A program made the position numbers and the translations under genes. DNA of 33,477 bases from Eubacteriales Family XIII. Incertae Sedis bacterium (lineage in GTDB: Bacteria; Bacillota; Clostridia; Peptostreptococcales; Anaerovoracaceae): assembly GCA_031290775.1 (NCBI GenBank), contig JAITMX010000012.1, positions 1 through 33,477 on the forward strand. Reading direction: 5' to 3'. A model generated the notes under the pieces. The model searched no databases. It had not been told where the DNA came from and worked only from the letters and a program-made list of their open reading frames with translations. Below, piece by piece: positions 8,179-17,002 of this stretch. Positions within the stretch are counted from its first letter, which is position 1, and each line of letters opens with the position of its first letter.

Positions 8179-9372
8179 TCATTGCGGCATACCGCAGTCC
8201 GGCCCAAAATGCTTGAGCATCACCAACGGCTCCACAGGCGACTCGTTGCGAACAAGCACGCCGGCCTTCGCGCGCGCGCTGCCCACATAAAACTCGTCGC
8301 AGGTGAGCTGCCCATAGCGAATCAGCGTAGGGGACTCCATCGCAAACCCGCCGAAACGCCCATGCCCCTGCACGCAGAGGCAGCCATAGGCGGCCGCGTC
8401 GCGGATGATGGCCTCGGCGCCGGGCAGGAGCGTGAGCTCCTTCGCCGCCACATAGGGATTGCCGTAGCACACCCAATCCTGCGACCAACCCTCCCCGCCC
8501 TCGTCCCGCACAGGCGGGCGGAAAAAAACCTCGCGGTAATTGGGCAGCGTGTTGAGCTCCCAGTCCGCGACATCGAGGATCGCGTCGAGGTCGCGTTCCT
8601 TTCCGGGCGGCAGATAGCCGGACAGCCAGCCGTAGTCAAAGATCTCGCCGGAGCCGACGACATTTTCCCAAAGCGCCATCACGTCGCTGTTCCACTGCGG
8701 CTCGTAGGTGCAGAGCGAACCGGGCGCGTGCACGACGCCCGCCGGCGTGTACCAACCCGTGCCGAGCTCAACCTGAAAGGCGCGCGACAATTCAAGGATG
8801 CGCGTATTCTCCGTCTCGTGCTTCGCGAGCCGGGCCTTCACCTCTTCCTTTGTGACCGAAGGGTCAAACCCGAAAAACGTCGTGGGGCGCGTCCCGAGGT
8901 GGTTGTTGTACTGCTTCGGGAAAAAATAATGCTCATGCTTCGGCGTCACGCCGACCTTCGCGCAGGCTTCCGGCCCGTGGTGCACATGATGGAACAGCGG
9001 CTCATTGTAATCGTAAAACTTCGAGTACATCGGCCAAGTGCCGTATTTCCCATGCAATTCCTGCCCGTAAAGCTCCGGCCCGAGCGCGTCCACAAAATCC
9101 TTGAACAGGATCGTATGCGCCGAATCGCCGTCCACGTTCACGAAACTCATGCCCTCATACGGCTCCGCGCCCTCCGTCTCGACCCTTGTGACAGACGAAA
9201 ACCAGCGCTCCACAATCGCGCCGCGCTTCATCCCCATCGCGTAGTAATCGTCGGGGTGCAGGCGGATGCGCTTGCCGGGCCGGTTGAAGGGGCGCGGCAC
9301 CCACGTTGGCGCAAGGCTCAAAATCCCCCCGCCCGCCTCAAGTATTTGTTTCAATCGATCTGTATCTGCCAT
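8179..9372 (-). CDS. Cupin-like sugar isomerase family protein (mannose-6-phosphate isomerase-like)
   Basis: Metal-binding-like FHHVHHGPE...PKHEHYFFP and GTGWYTPAGVVHAPGS; location in a sugar operon. Specific function not determinable. Confidence 0.5.
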   Translation of the reverse strand: MADTDRLKQILEAGGGILSLAPTWVPRPFNRPGKRIRLHPDDYYAMGMKRGAIVERWFSSVTRVETEGAEPYEGMSFVNVDGDSAHTILFKDFVDALGPELYGQELHGKYGTWPMYSKFYDYNEPLFHHVHHGPEACAKVGVTPKHEHYFFPKQYNNHLGTRPTTFFGFDPSVTKEEVKARLAKHETENTRILELSRAFQVELGTGWYTPAGVVHAPGSLCTYEPQWNSDVMALWENVVGSGEIFDYGWLSGYLPPGKERDLDAILDVADWELNTLPNYREVFFRPPVRDEGGEGWSQDWVCYGNPYVAAKELTLLPGAEAIIRDAAAYGCLCVQGHGRFGGFAMESPTLIRYGQLTCDEFYVGSARAKAGVLVRNESPVEPLVMLKHFGPDCGMPQ

Positions 9373-9408
9373 CTTTTACCCCATTCCGGGCGAAACCCGG
9401 CGCTTCCG

Positions 9409-10293
9409 TCACGCAAACTTCTCATTGAACGCGTCGACAAACTTCTTGCAATCCGCCGTCGCCTCCCACGCGTCCGGGCACTCGCAAAGGTCGATCGCCC
9501 ACCAGTCGCCCGCATAGCCGGCATCGAGCAGCGCGGGGACGACCTCGTCGAAATTGAGGGCGCCCTGCCCAAACGGCGCGTGCGTGCTTGTGTTCTCGCC
9601 GTTCAGCGTGCCGTCGCTGTCGATGACGTGCACAAAGCCGATCTTGCCCTTCAGCAAGTCGATAAATTCGAGAATGCCGCCCGCAAGCACGTCCGGCTCG
9701 ATGTGGTTGGCGCCCTTCGCCGCCGACATATAGCCGTGACAGGTGTCAAACAAAATCGAAAAATTCGGCTCATCAACTTTTTCGTAGGTTTCGAGGATGT
9801 ACTTCGGCTCGTTGACGATGAAACCGGGCTCAAACTCCCAGACCACCTGCTGGCCGTGCCGCGCGGCGTATTTCGAGATGCGCTTGAAATTGTCCGCGAC
9901 CTTGGCGCGCGCCTGCCCATACGTCCAGCCCTCCGGCAGGACGGGCGGCGCGCCCGTGTCCACGCGTATCGTCTTCCAGCCCATTTTGCCCGCGAAGTCG
10001 CTGCTTTCCTCAAAAAGCCCGATCCACGCTTCCGTCTGCTTCAGCGAATCGACGCTCCATAGGTCAACCGCGTAATCCGCGACTTCGAGGCCGTTGTCCG
10101 AGAGCAGCTTTGCGAGCTCGGCCCTTTTTTCGTCCGTATCCCAGTCCTTCGGCGCCGCGTGCGGCGCAAAACCGCCCATGCTGATCCCGTCAAATTTGAG
10201 CTCGGAGAGCTTTTTCGACGCTTCGGGAAGCAGGATCGGCGTCTCGAGAAAGGCGTACGCCCAACTGCCGATGCTTACTTTTTTCTTTGCCAT
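9409..10293 (-). CDS. Sugar phosphate isomerase/epimerase (AP-endonuclease-2-like TIM barrel)
   Basis: VVWEFEPGF, FSILFDTCHGYM, IGFVHVIDSDGTLNGENTSTHAPFGQGALNFDEVV motifs. RBS before the ATG at 10293. Confidence 0.7.
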   Translation of the reverse strand: MAKKKVSIGSWAYAFLETPILLPEASKKLSELKFDGISMGGFAPHAAPKDWDTDEKRAELAKLLSDNGLEVADYAVDLWSVDSLKQTEAWIGLFEESSDFAGKMGWKTIRVDTGAPPVLPEGWTYGQARAKVADNFKRISKYAARHGQQVVWEFEPGFIVNEPKYILETYEKVDEPNFSILFDTCHGYMSAAKGANHIEPDVLAGGILEFIDLLKGKIGFVHVIDSDGTLNGENTSTHAPFGQGALNFDEVVPALLDAGYAGDWWAIDLCECPDAWEATADCKKFVDAFNEKFA

Positions 10294-10322
10294 ACCATGT
10301 TCTCCTTTTCTCTTCGCCTGTA

Positions 10323-10489
10323 GTCGTAGAGTGCCACGCGCTAAAGCGCTGCACTCCTGACAGACGTCCTGCCACGGTAGAGTGCCACGCGGCAAAGCCG
10401 CTGCACTCCTCGATGTGCGAGGTACAACGGAGCTGAAGCTCCTGTACCTCTGCCAACGATTCGCTTCGCGAATCGGGTTAGGACTGTCA
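10323..10489. repeat. Array of structured hairpin repeat modules (three class I hairpins plus one CGATTYGC hairpin)
   Basis: Hairpins at 10329-10356, 10380-10408, 10419-10450 and 10457-10475 share architecture and spacers with 411-791 and 18790-18870. Confidence 0.75.
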
Positions 10490-11341
10490 TTCCGCAAAAA
10501 GCCCCTTCAAAAACGGCACCCCGTCCCGCGCGATCGCCTCGGGCGATTCGGAAAACGGCCGCCACACCGATGCCGCTTTCGCAATCTCGACGCAGTCCGG
10601 CGTGAAAGACTCGATGATGCAATAATCGTCATATCCGACATCCCGAATCGCGTCGCGGATCGAAGCCCAGTCCGTGTTGTCCTTGCCCGGCGTCCCGCGG
10701 TTGTTCGCGCTCGTATGAAAATCGTAGATACGGCACTCCGTGCCCGCGAGCCGGATCGCGGCCGGCACATTGTTTTCCTCGATGCCCATATGGAAGCTGT
10801 CCAGCAGGAAGCCGACATTGCCATAGCCGATGCGGTGGATGTAGTCAACGCCCTGCTCGACCGTGTTGATAAAGTCGGTTTCAAAGCGGTTGAGCGTTTC
10901 GATGGCAAACTTGATGCCCTTCTTCGCGCCATAGTCCGCGATGATCTTCATGTTTTCGACGCCGTACTTCCACTTGAGCCCGACCTCATCGGGCGTTTGC
11001 TGCCTCGCCTTGCCGACAGCCGAATAAATCGGCCCCGCGATGACTTCGGCGCCGATCGCCGCCGCAAAATCGACCATGTCCTTCGCGTACCGGATGCCGG
11101 AATCCCGGAAATCCGCCTCGTCCGCCGAGATGTCGCGCACCTCGTTGTGGATGCCCGTGACGGTCTTGATGAGCACGCCCGTGTCCTCGACGGCCTTGTT
11201 GATCGCGTCCGGGTCGAGCGTGGAAAAATCCTCCAACGCAAGCTCGAAAATGTCGCAGCCGTATTTTTTCGCGAGCCGGAGCAGGCGGTCGATCTCCGTG
11301 ACGGGAGACTGCCAGGCGAGTGAATTGATCCCGAATTTCAT
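10487..11341 (-). CDS. D-psicose/D-tagatose 3-epimerase-like ketose epimerase (TIM barrel)
   Basis: AGPIYSAVGK, FAIETLNRFETDFINTVEQ, FLLDSFHMGIEENN, DFHTSANNRGTPGKDNTDW resemble ketose 3-epimerases. Confidence 0.7.
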   Translation of the reverse strand: MKFGINSLAWQSPVTEIDRLLRLAKKYGCDIFELALEDFSTLDPDAINKAVEDTGVLIKTVTGIHNEVRDISADEADFRDSGIRYAKDMVDFAAAIGAEVIAGPIYSAVGKARQQTPDEVGLKWKYGVENMKIIADYGAKKGIKFAIETLNRFETDFINTVEQGVDYIHRIGYGNVGFLLDSFHMGIEENNVPAAIRLAGTECRIYDFHTSANNRGTPGKDNTDWASIRDAIRDVGYDDYCIIESFTPDCVEIAKAASVWRPFSESPEAIARDGVPFLKGLFAE

Positions 11342-11353
11342 GCCGCTTCCCTC

Positions 11354-12508
11354 CTATTCTTCATCGAGCGCGACCCAGGCCGCGCCCGCCTCATGGCTGT
11401 CGACGCATTTGTTGAAAAACTCGACGCCGTCGATGCCCTGCTGTATCGTCGGATAGCCATAATCGTCTTCATTCACGGCCTTGCCGGCTTTCTTGTCGCG
11501 CACAGCCGCGGCAAAATCCGTGTAGATGTTTGCGAAAGCCTCGGTCAGCCCCTCCGGGTGGCCCGTCGGCACGCGCGCATACTTCGCCGCTTCGGGCGTC
11601 AGGTAGCCCGCGCCGCGCGAATATATCTGCGGCGGCTTCCCGCGCAGCGAAACCTTCAGATAGTTGTTTTCCTCCTGGACAAACTCGATTGTGCCCTTCT
11701 CGCCAAAGACGCGGATTTTCAGCGCGTTGTCAAAACCGATGGCGACTTGGCTCGTCCAGTACATCCCCGTCGCGCCGCCCTTGAATTTGATGAGCGCCTC
11801 GACATTGTTGTCAAGCACGCCGCCCTGCCCAAAGACGTCGAGATGGCAGGCGAGCTTGTCGATCTTGAGCCCGGTCACGTAGCCTACCCAGTTTTCGATA
11901 TGCGTCCCCAGATCCGCCACAGCCGCGCCCCTGCCCGAAAGCGCCGGGTCCGCGCGCCACGGCCTGTTGCCCTCCGTGATGGTTTCGAGCGTGTCAAGCA
12001 GCCAGTCCTGCGGGTACTCGCCCATGACCATGCGGATGTCGCCGATCGCGCCATTTCGGATGAGCTGGCGCGCCTCCCGCGCCATCACATGCCCCGTATA
12101 GGTGTAGGTGACGCAAAACAGGCAGCCGTGCCCCGCCGCGACGCGTTTCAGGTCGCGGCCTTCCTCCGCCGTGAAACACAGCGGCTTTTCGCAGACGACA
12201 TTGATGCCCTGCTCGAGAAAGAGCTTGGCCGCCGGATAGTGAAAGCGGTTGGGCGTCACGATATCGACCCAGTCGATTTTGTCCGCGCGCGCCCCTTCGG
12301 CCAAAGCCATCTCCTCAAAGGAGCCGTAAACCCGGTCTGGCGCCAGGCCCATTTCGGCGCCCGCCTTCGCGCGCGCCCCCTCCGGGATCACATCTGCCCA
12401 AGAGACGAGATCCGCCTCGTCATTCAGCCGGATCGCCGCGCGGTGCACGCCGCCGATGAAAGCGCCGGGGCCGCCGCCGACCATACCATATGTCAACTTG
12501 TCCGTCAT
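11354..12508 (-). CDS. Gfo/Idh/MocA family oxidoreductase
   Basis: MVGGGPGAFIGGVHRAAIRLND, DIVTPNRFHYPAAKLFLEQGINVVCEKPLCFTAEEG (conserved EKP), GTHIENWVGYVTG. Confidence 0.85.
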   Translation of the reverse strand: MTDKLTYGMVGGGPGAFIGGVHRAAIRLNDEADLVSWADVIPEGARAKAGAEMGLAPDRVYGSFEEMALAEGARADKIDWVDIVTPNRFHYPAAKLFLEQGINVVCEKPLCFTAEEGRDLKRVAAGHGCLFCVTYTYTGHVMAREARQLIRNGAIGDIRMVMGEYPQDWLLDTLETITEGNRPWRADPALSGRGAAVADLGTHIENWVGYVTGLKIDKLACHLDVFGQGGVLDNNVEALIKFKGGATGMYWTSQVAIGFDNALKIRVFGEKGTIEFVQEENNYLKVSLRGKPPQIYSRGAGYLTPEAAKYARVPTGHPEGLTEAFANIYTDFAAAVRDKKAGKAVNEDDYGYPTIQQGIDGVEFFNKCVDSHEAGAAWVALDEE

Positions 12509-12519
12509 GATGGCCCCTC

Positions 12520-13509
12520 CTATTCGTTGCCCATCGCCGCGTCAAAGGCCACATCGGACGGCGCAAAATCGACCTTTTTCACAAAGGCCGCGGCCTCCGT
12601 CCCGCCATAGACGCGCTCCATGCCGCTGTCTTCCCATTCCACCGAAAGCGGGCCCGTGTAGCCGCCCGCGTTGAGCTCGCGTATGATCTCCTCGAAATTG
12701 ACGTCCCCGTGGCCGAGCGAACGAAAATTCCAGCCGCGTTTCGTGTCCCCAAACGTGAGGAAAGAGCCGAGGATGCCGGCCTTGCCGTCAAGCGTGACCG
12801 CCGCGTCCTTCATGTGGACGTGGTAAACGCGGTCTATGAAGTCGCGCAGGAAAATCGTCGGGCTGACGCCCTGCCAGATCAGATGGCTCGGGTCGTAATT
12901 GAGGCCAAGCGTCTTGCGCCCGCCAAATTCCTTCACCAGGCGCTGCCACGTATAGTAGTCAAACGCGATTTCGGTCGGGTGGACCTCGAGCGCAAACAGC
13001 ACGCCCGCCTTGTCAAATTCGTCAAAGATCGGCGACCACAGCTCGACGATTTTCGCGTAGCCCGCGTCTACGATCTCGTCTGTCGTCTGCGGGAAACTAT
13101 ACCAATAGGCCCAGATCGGCGAGCCGAGAAAGCCCGTGACCACGCTGACGCCGAGGTTTTTCGCGGCCCACGGGACGGCTTTCATCGTTTCGACCGCCCA
13201 CGCGCGGATTTCCTCCGGCTTGCCTGCGAGCGCGCTTGGCGCAAAGCCGTCGAGGCGGGGGTCCCAGTTGTCGCCGACGCACTGGCCGACCACATGCGCC
13301 GCGACCGCATAGGTTTTCAGCCCGTATTTGCCAAGCGTCGCCAAAATGCCGTCCGCGTAGGCCTTGTCCTGCGCCGCCCTCCTTGCGTCAAAATGCGCGC
13401 CCTCCATCAGCTCAAGGCCATCGTAGCCCATTTCCCTCGCGAGTTCGCAAAGCGGATCGAGGCCGAGATCGCCCCACTGCGCCGTCATAAGTGTTACAGG
13501 TCTTGCCAT
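12520..13509 (-). CDS. Sugar phosphate isomerase/epimerase (TIM barrel)
   Basis: FALEVHPTEIAFDYYT, LNYDPSHLIWQGV, YHVHMKDA, LGHGDVNFEEIIRELNAGGYTGPLSVEWED. Confidence 0.8.
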   Translation of the reverse strand: MARPVTLMTAQWGDLGLDPLCELAREMGYDGLELMEGAHFDARRAAQDKAYADGILATLGKYGLKTYAVAAHVVGQCVGDNWDPRLDGFAPSALAGKPEEIRAWAVETMKAVPWAAKNLGVSVVTGFLGSPIWAYWYSFPQTTDEIVDAGYAKIVELWSPIFDEFDKAGVLFALEVHPTEIAFDYYTWQRLVKEFGGRKTLGLNYDPSHLIWQGVSPTIFLRDFIDRVYHVHMKDAAVTLDGKAGILGSFLTFGDTKRGWNFRSLGHGDVNFEEIIRELNAGGYTGPLSVEWEDSGMERVYGGTEAAAFVKKVDFAPSDVAFDAAMGNE

Positions 13510-13531
13510 TTCAGGCTCCTTTCCGGCACGC

Positions 13532-14380
13532 TTACGCGTTCCATAGTTTTTCGATATAATCCGCGCTCTGCCGCAGCGTTTCGGGCGTGCCCGCGACTTC
13601 GAGCGTTGAATAATGTATTTTTTCGCTGTCTTTCAAGACTTCGATAACGCCGGCAATGTCGATCTTGCCGGTGCCGACCGGGATGGTCGAAAAGCCGCAG
13701 CCGTAGATCGTGCCGCGCTTCGGGACCCATTCCTCGCCGAGGTCTTTCCAATGGATGTGGTATATTTTGTCCTTATATGTCTTTGCAAGCTCGACCGGGT
13801 CGGTCCCGCCGAGCCAAGAGTTGCCTGTGTCCATGTTGACGCCGAGCGGTTTCGGGTTGCCGAGCAGCTCCATGACGTCGCCGATGCCTGTGATGCTGTC
13901 CGTGAGCGGCCCGTGCGGCTCAAAAATCACGTTGACGCCGTAGTCCTCCGCCATGCGGCAGGGCTGGTACAGTTTTTCGGCGCAGGTAAAGACGCACTGG
14001 TCGTAAGAAAGGCTTTTGGCCCAATCGCTCTTGGGGTAGGTTTCTGTCGTCACGACGTCGCGGATGCCGATGGCGGCCGCAAAGCGGATGGCCTGCATGA
14101 TTTCCCGCGTCTGAAATTCGCCCGGATGCGAGGCCTCAAGCAGCGCCGCGTGCGCGCTGACCGTCATGATCTCCATATCGTACTTTTCAAAGAGCCTTTT
14201 GATATCAAAGGGATTGCTGTCGAGGCTGATTGAAGCGGAAAGCCCCGCGGAAGCAAACATACTGCCGCCCGAATGGGTGTCGGTGATGTCCGCGCAGGAA
14301 AAGCCCGCCTCTTTCGCAAGTTTCAGATTGTGCTCAACGCTTGTGTAGGGCTCAAGCGCGAGGAATACGCCGATTTTCAT
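13532..14380 (-). CDS. Sugar phosphate isomerase/epimerase (TIM barrel)
   Basis: VNVIFEPHGPLTDS, LGVNMDTGNSWLGGTDPVELAKTYKDKIYHIHWKDLG. Confidence 0.75.
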   Translation of the reverse strand: MKIGVFLALEPYTSVEHNLKLAKEAGFSCADITDTHSGGSMFASAGLSASISLDSNPFDIKRLFEKYDMEIMTVSAHAALLEASHPGEFQTREIMQAIRFAAAIGIRDVVTTETYPKSDWAKSLSYDQCVFTCAEKLYQPCRMAEDYGVNVIFEPHGPLTDSITGIGDVMELLGNPKPLGVNMDTGNSWLGGTDPVELAKTYKDKIYHIHWKDLGEEWVPKRGTIYGCGFSTIPVGTGKIDIAGVIEVLKDSEKIHYSTLEVAGTPETLRQSADYIEKLWNA

Positions 14381-14414
14381 GTTCTGCCTCCCAAATCAAA
14401 TATTCAGTTGACGC

Positions 14415-14443
14415 GGGGAGGCCGCAGCAAGCGCAGCCTCCCC
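14415..14443 (-). promoter_or_regulatory. Strong intercistronic stem-loop after the substrate-binding-protein gene
   Basis: GGGGAGGC (14415-14422) is perfectly complementary to GCCTCCCC (14436-14443). No poly-U follows, so it is more likely a stability or attenuation hairpin than an intrinsic terminator. Confidence 0.6.
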
Positions 14444-14519
14444 TTGCGGTTAGATATGGCTTAAATACAGACCGGCTTTTGGATTTTGCGCAATTTTGCA
14501 ATTGTGCGGCGCCGATCCA

Positions 14520-15752
14520 TCAATAACCCGGGATTTCGAGGAACTTCGGGTCATTGATATCATAGACGATGCTGCCGTTGTTGCAGCCTTCGACAAAGGC
14601 GTTGATGTCCGTCTCCGGGACGAGGCTGGGCTCAAGCTCCGCGATCGTATCCTTCGTGTAGCCTGTCAGGTACGGATGCACATGCGCTTTGGCGACGGAA
14701 CCGGTCGCGAAATACTCTTTCACCATTTGATAAAGCAGCGCGCCTTCCATGCAGGAGCTCTGGTTGACGTCCATCGAAAGCACGCCGTCCTTCGTCCACT
14801 GCCAGCTGACCTCGCGGCCATTCATGCTGCCGAGCCAATAATCGTCCGTAGACAGGCCCTGCTCCTTCATCGCGTTGATCGCGCCTTCGGTCATCGGGTT
14901 GTTCTGGACATAAGCGCCGTCCCAACCGTCTTTGCCGAGCGCGGAAATCGCGTCGAGCATCACTTTCTGCGCCGGCTCTGTCATCCAGTTGCCGGATGCC
15001 CACTGCACGACGACGACGTCCGGATTGCCCTTGATGTCGGATGCCGGCGGCTTCAGCGTCGCGACGTCTTCCGCCGTCCACGCAGCGCCGTCCGCCTTTT
15101 CGCCGAGGCTCTTGCCGGCCTCTTCATAGGCTTTCAGGAAGCCGAGCGACTGCGCGGACGCGGAGCCCTGCCCGAGCACGCCTTCGATAATGATGGCGTT
15201 TTTCACGCCGTTCGCAAGCGCGTCCTGGCCGGCAAGGCGGCCGCCCTGCTCAAAGTCATAGTTTGTGCTGCCTGTGGAATCCTTTGCGTTCGCCGCCTCG
15301 GCGAAATTGTGCGCGGCGCCGAAGTACGGGATATTGGCCGCTTTCGCTTTTTCGATGCACTCGCTCGTCGTGTTCGGATTGTTCTGGATCACGATGATGG
15401 CGTCGTAGCCCGCGGTGATAAAGTCTTCGACCGCTTTCAGCTGCTCGTCCGCCGTGCTCTGGCCGACCTTGTAATCGACGACCCAGTCGCATTCCGGGTC
15501 TTGGTTCGCAAGCGCCTGCAATGCGTCGTTCATGTCGGCATAGTAGGAGTCGGCCGCGTCGGCGTAGAAACCGATCGTCTTCGTCACTACATCCCCTGCT
15601 GGCGGCGCCTCTGCGGGCGCCGTGCTGCCGCTGTCCGCCGGCGGCGTGGTCGGCGGCGCGCTTGTCGAGCCGCACCCGACCGCAAAAACAAGTACCATGG
15701 CGATCGCGAGGATCAGCACCAGCGCTTTGCTCTTCTTCATCTGTCTCATCAT
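14520..15752 (-). CDS. Sugar ABC transporter substrate-binding lipoprotein (RbsB/periplasmic binding protein type 1-like)
   Basis: Lipoprotein signal MKKSKALVLILAIAMVLVFAVGCGS; KTIGFYADAADSYYADMNDALQALA; ITAGYDAIIVIQNNPNTTSECIEKAKAANIPYFG; GAGG-rich RBS. Confidence 0.85.
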   Translation of the reverse strand: MMRQMKKSKALVLILAIAMVLVFAVGCGSTSAPPTTPPADSGSTAPAEAPPAGDVVTKTIGFYADAADSYYADMNDALQALANQDPECDWVVDYKVGQSTADEQLKAVEDFITAGYDAIIVIQNNPNTTSECIEKAKAANIPYFGAAHNFAEAANAKDSTGSTNYDFEQGGRLAGQDALANGVKNAIIIEGVLGQGSASAQSLGFLKAYEEAGKSLGEKADGAAWTAEDVATLKPPASDIKGNPDVVVVQWASGNWMTEPAQKVMLDAISALGKDGWDGAYVQNNPMTEGAINAMKEQGLSTDDYWLGSMNGREVSWQWTKDGVLSMDVNQSSCMEGALLYQMVKEYFATGSVAKAHVHPYLTGYTKDTIAELEPSLVPETDINAFVEGCNNGSIVYDINDPKFLEIPGY

Positions 15753-15793
15753 TTACTCCTCCTTCGTTTGTATCAATAGTTAAATTCTGCTTT

Positions 15794-15840
15794 GATAACG
15801 GATAACTGCAAGATATAACGGATAACTGCAAGATATAACG
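15794..15840. repeat. 20-bp tandem direct repeat (two full units plus a 7-nt partial), possible operator
   Basis: gataacg-gataactgcaagatataacg-gataactgcaagatataacg; two identical adjacent 20-mers between the permease and binding-protein genes. Confidence 0.7.
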
Positions 15841-15907
15841 GTCTGTATTGTTAAAGCAAGCAAATGGCGCTTGCGTTTAGCCATTTGTTTTTCCCGCGCC
15901 CCGATTT

Positions 15908-17002
15908 TCATCCCGCCGCCTTGTCGATCGCCGCCGTGGCGAGTGTCGAGGCGTCCTGCTTGATGCGCAGCTGGCGCTTGGCCTGCATATTCGCCACGAT
16001 CGCGGCCGCAGATACGGCGCCGATGATGATGAGTCCCTTTGCCACGTACTGCCACTCCGCGTTCAGGCGCAGAATGTTCATCCCGTTTTCGATAGCCCCC
16101 ATGAGGATGGCGCCGATGAATACGCCCCAGATGGAGCCCTTGCCGCCCGACAGGGCGACCCCGCCGATGACGGCCGAAGCGATGACGTCGATCTCCTTGT
16201 TTTGCCCGACGGTGATGATAGCCGTGTTGACGCGCGCGAGCAGGCAGAGCGACGCGACCGCAACGAGCAGGCCGTTGAGGATATAGGTCGAAAAGATGAT
16301 ATTCTTGACGTCGATGCCCGCGAGATAGGCCGCGTTCTTGTTTGCGCCGACCGCGTAGATTCTGCGCCCATACTTTGAAAAGCGCATGACAATCCAGATG
16401 ATGACCGTGATGGCGATGAAAATGAAGATGTACGGCGGCACATTGACGACGAGGCCCGCAGGGTCTTTGACGCCCGTGATGACGGAAGTCTTCAGGGGGT
16501 CCATCGCGCCCTTCATGCTGATCTCCTGGGAGTGCACGACAAGCAGCGCGACCCCCCGGAAGCAGATCATGCCCCCGAGCGTGATGATGAAAGGCTCCAC
16601 GTTGAGCCTTGACACGATGAAGCCCATGCCCGCCTCAAAAGCGATGGCAAAGATCACGGCCGTGATGAGCGCCGCCTGCAGCGACAAACCATAGTCCGTA
16701 TAGCTCTTGGCCGCGTACAGGACGACAAAACTCGTCAGCATGCCAACCGACAGGTCGATGCCGCCCGCGATCATGATCAGCGCCATCCCCATCGCCATGA
16801 TGCCCGTCGCGGAAACCTGCGAAAGCACGTTGGCAAGATTGGCGGGGGCGATCATCGTCGGGAATTTGCCCGGCGTCAGCGAAAACACTTGGACGAGCGT
16901 GATGATGAGCACAAACGCGACCCATATCACGAGCACGTTCATGTTTGCGCTCCAGTGAAATTCAAATTTCCTCTTGCCGATCCTCTCGCCGGAGTCGCTC
17001 AT
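15908..17002 (-). CDS. Sugar ABC transporter permease (RbsC family)
   Basis: MGMALIMIAGGIDLSVGMLTSF, FIITLGGMICFRGVALLV, GRRIYAVGANKNAAYLAGIDVK, ASAVIGGVALSGGKGSIWGVFIGAILMG. Confidence 0.9.
   Translation of the reverse strand: MSDSGERIGKRKFEFHWSANMNVLVIWVAFVLIITLVQVFSLTPGKFPTMIAPANLANVLSQVSATGIMAMGMALIMIAGGIDLSVGMLTSFVVLYAAKSYTDYGLSLQAALITAVIFAIAFEAGMGFIVSRLNVEPFIITLGGMICFRGVALLVVHSQEISMKGAMDPLKTSVITGVKDPAGLVVNVPPYIFIFIAITVIIWIVMRFSKYGRRIYAVGANKNAAYLAGIDVKNIIFSTYILNGLLVAVASLCLLARVNTAIITVGQNKEIDVIASAVIGGVALSGGKGSIWGVFIGAILMGAIENGMNILRLNAEWQYVAKGLIIIGAVSAAAIVANMQAKRQLRIKQDASTLATAAIDKAAG

Noticed and set aside
8182-10062. Long + strand ORF of 626 aa (and others such as 1777..3090, 4399..5586, 11393..12610, 16945..18333, 27560..28870)
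   Set aside because: Antisense to clear conserved genes, Arg/Ala/His-rich low-information translations; artefacts of high GC and codon bias.
14415-14443. Intrinsic terminator after the substrate-binding-protein gene
   Set aside because: Strong stem but no following U-tract on the minus strand; better viewed as a stability or attenuation hairpin.
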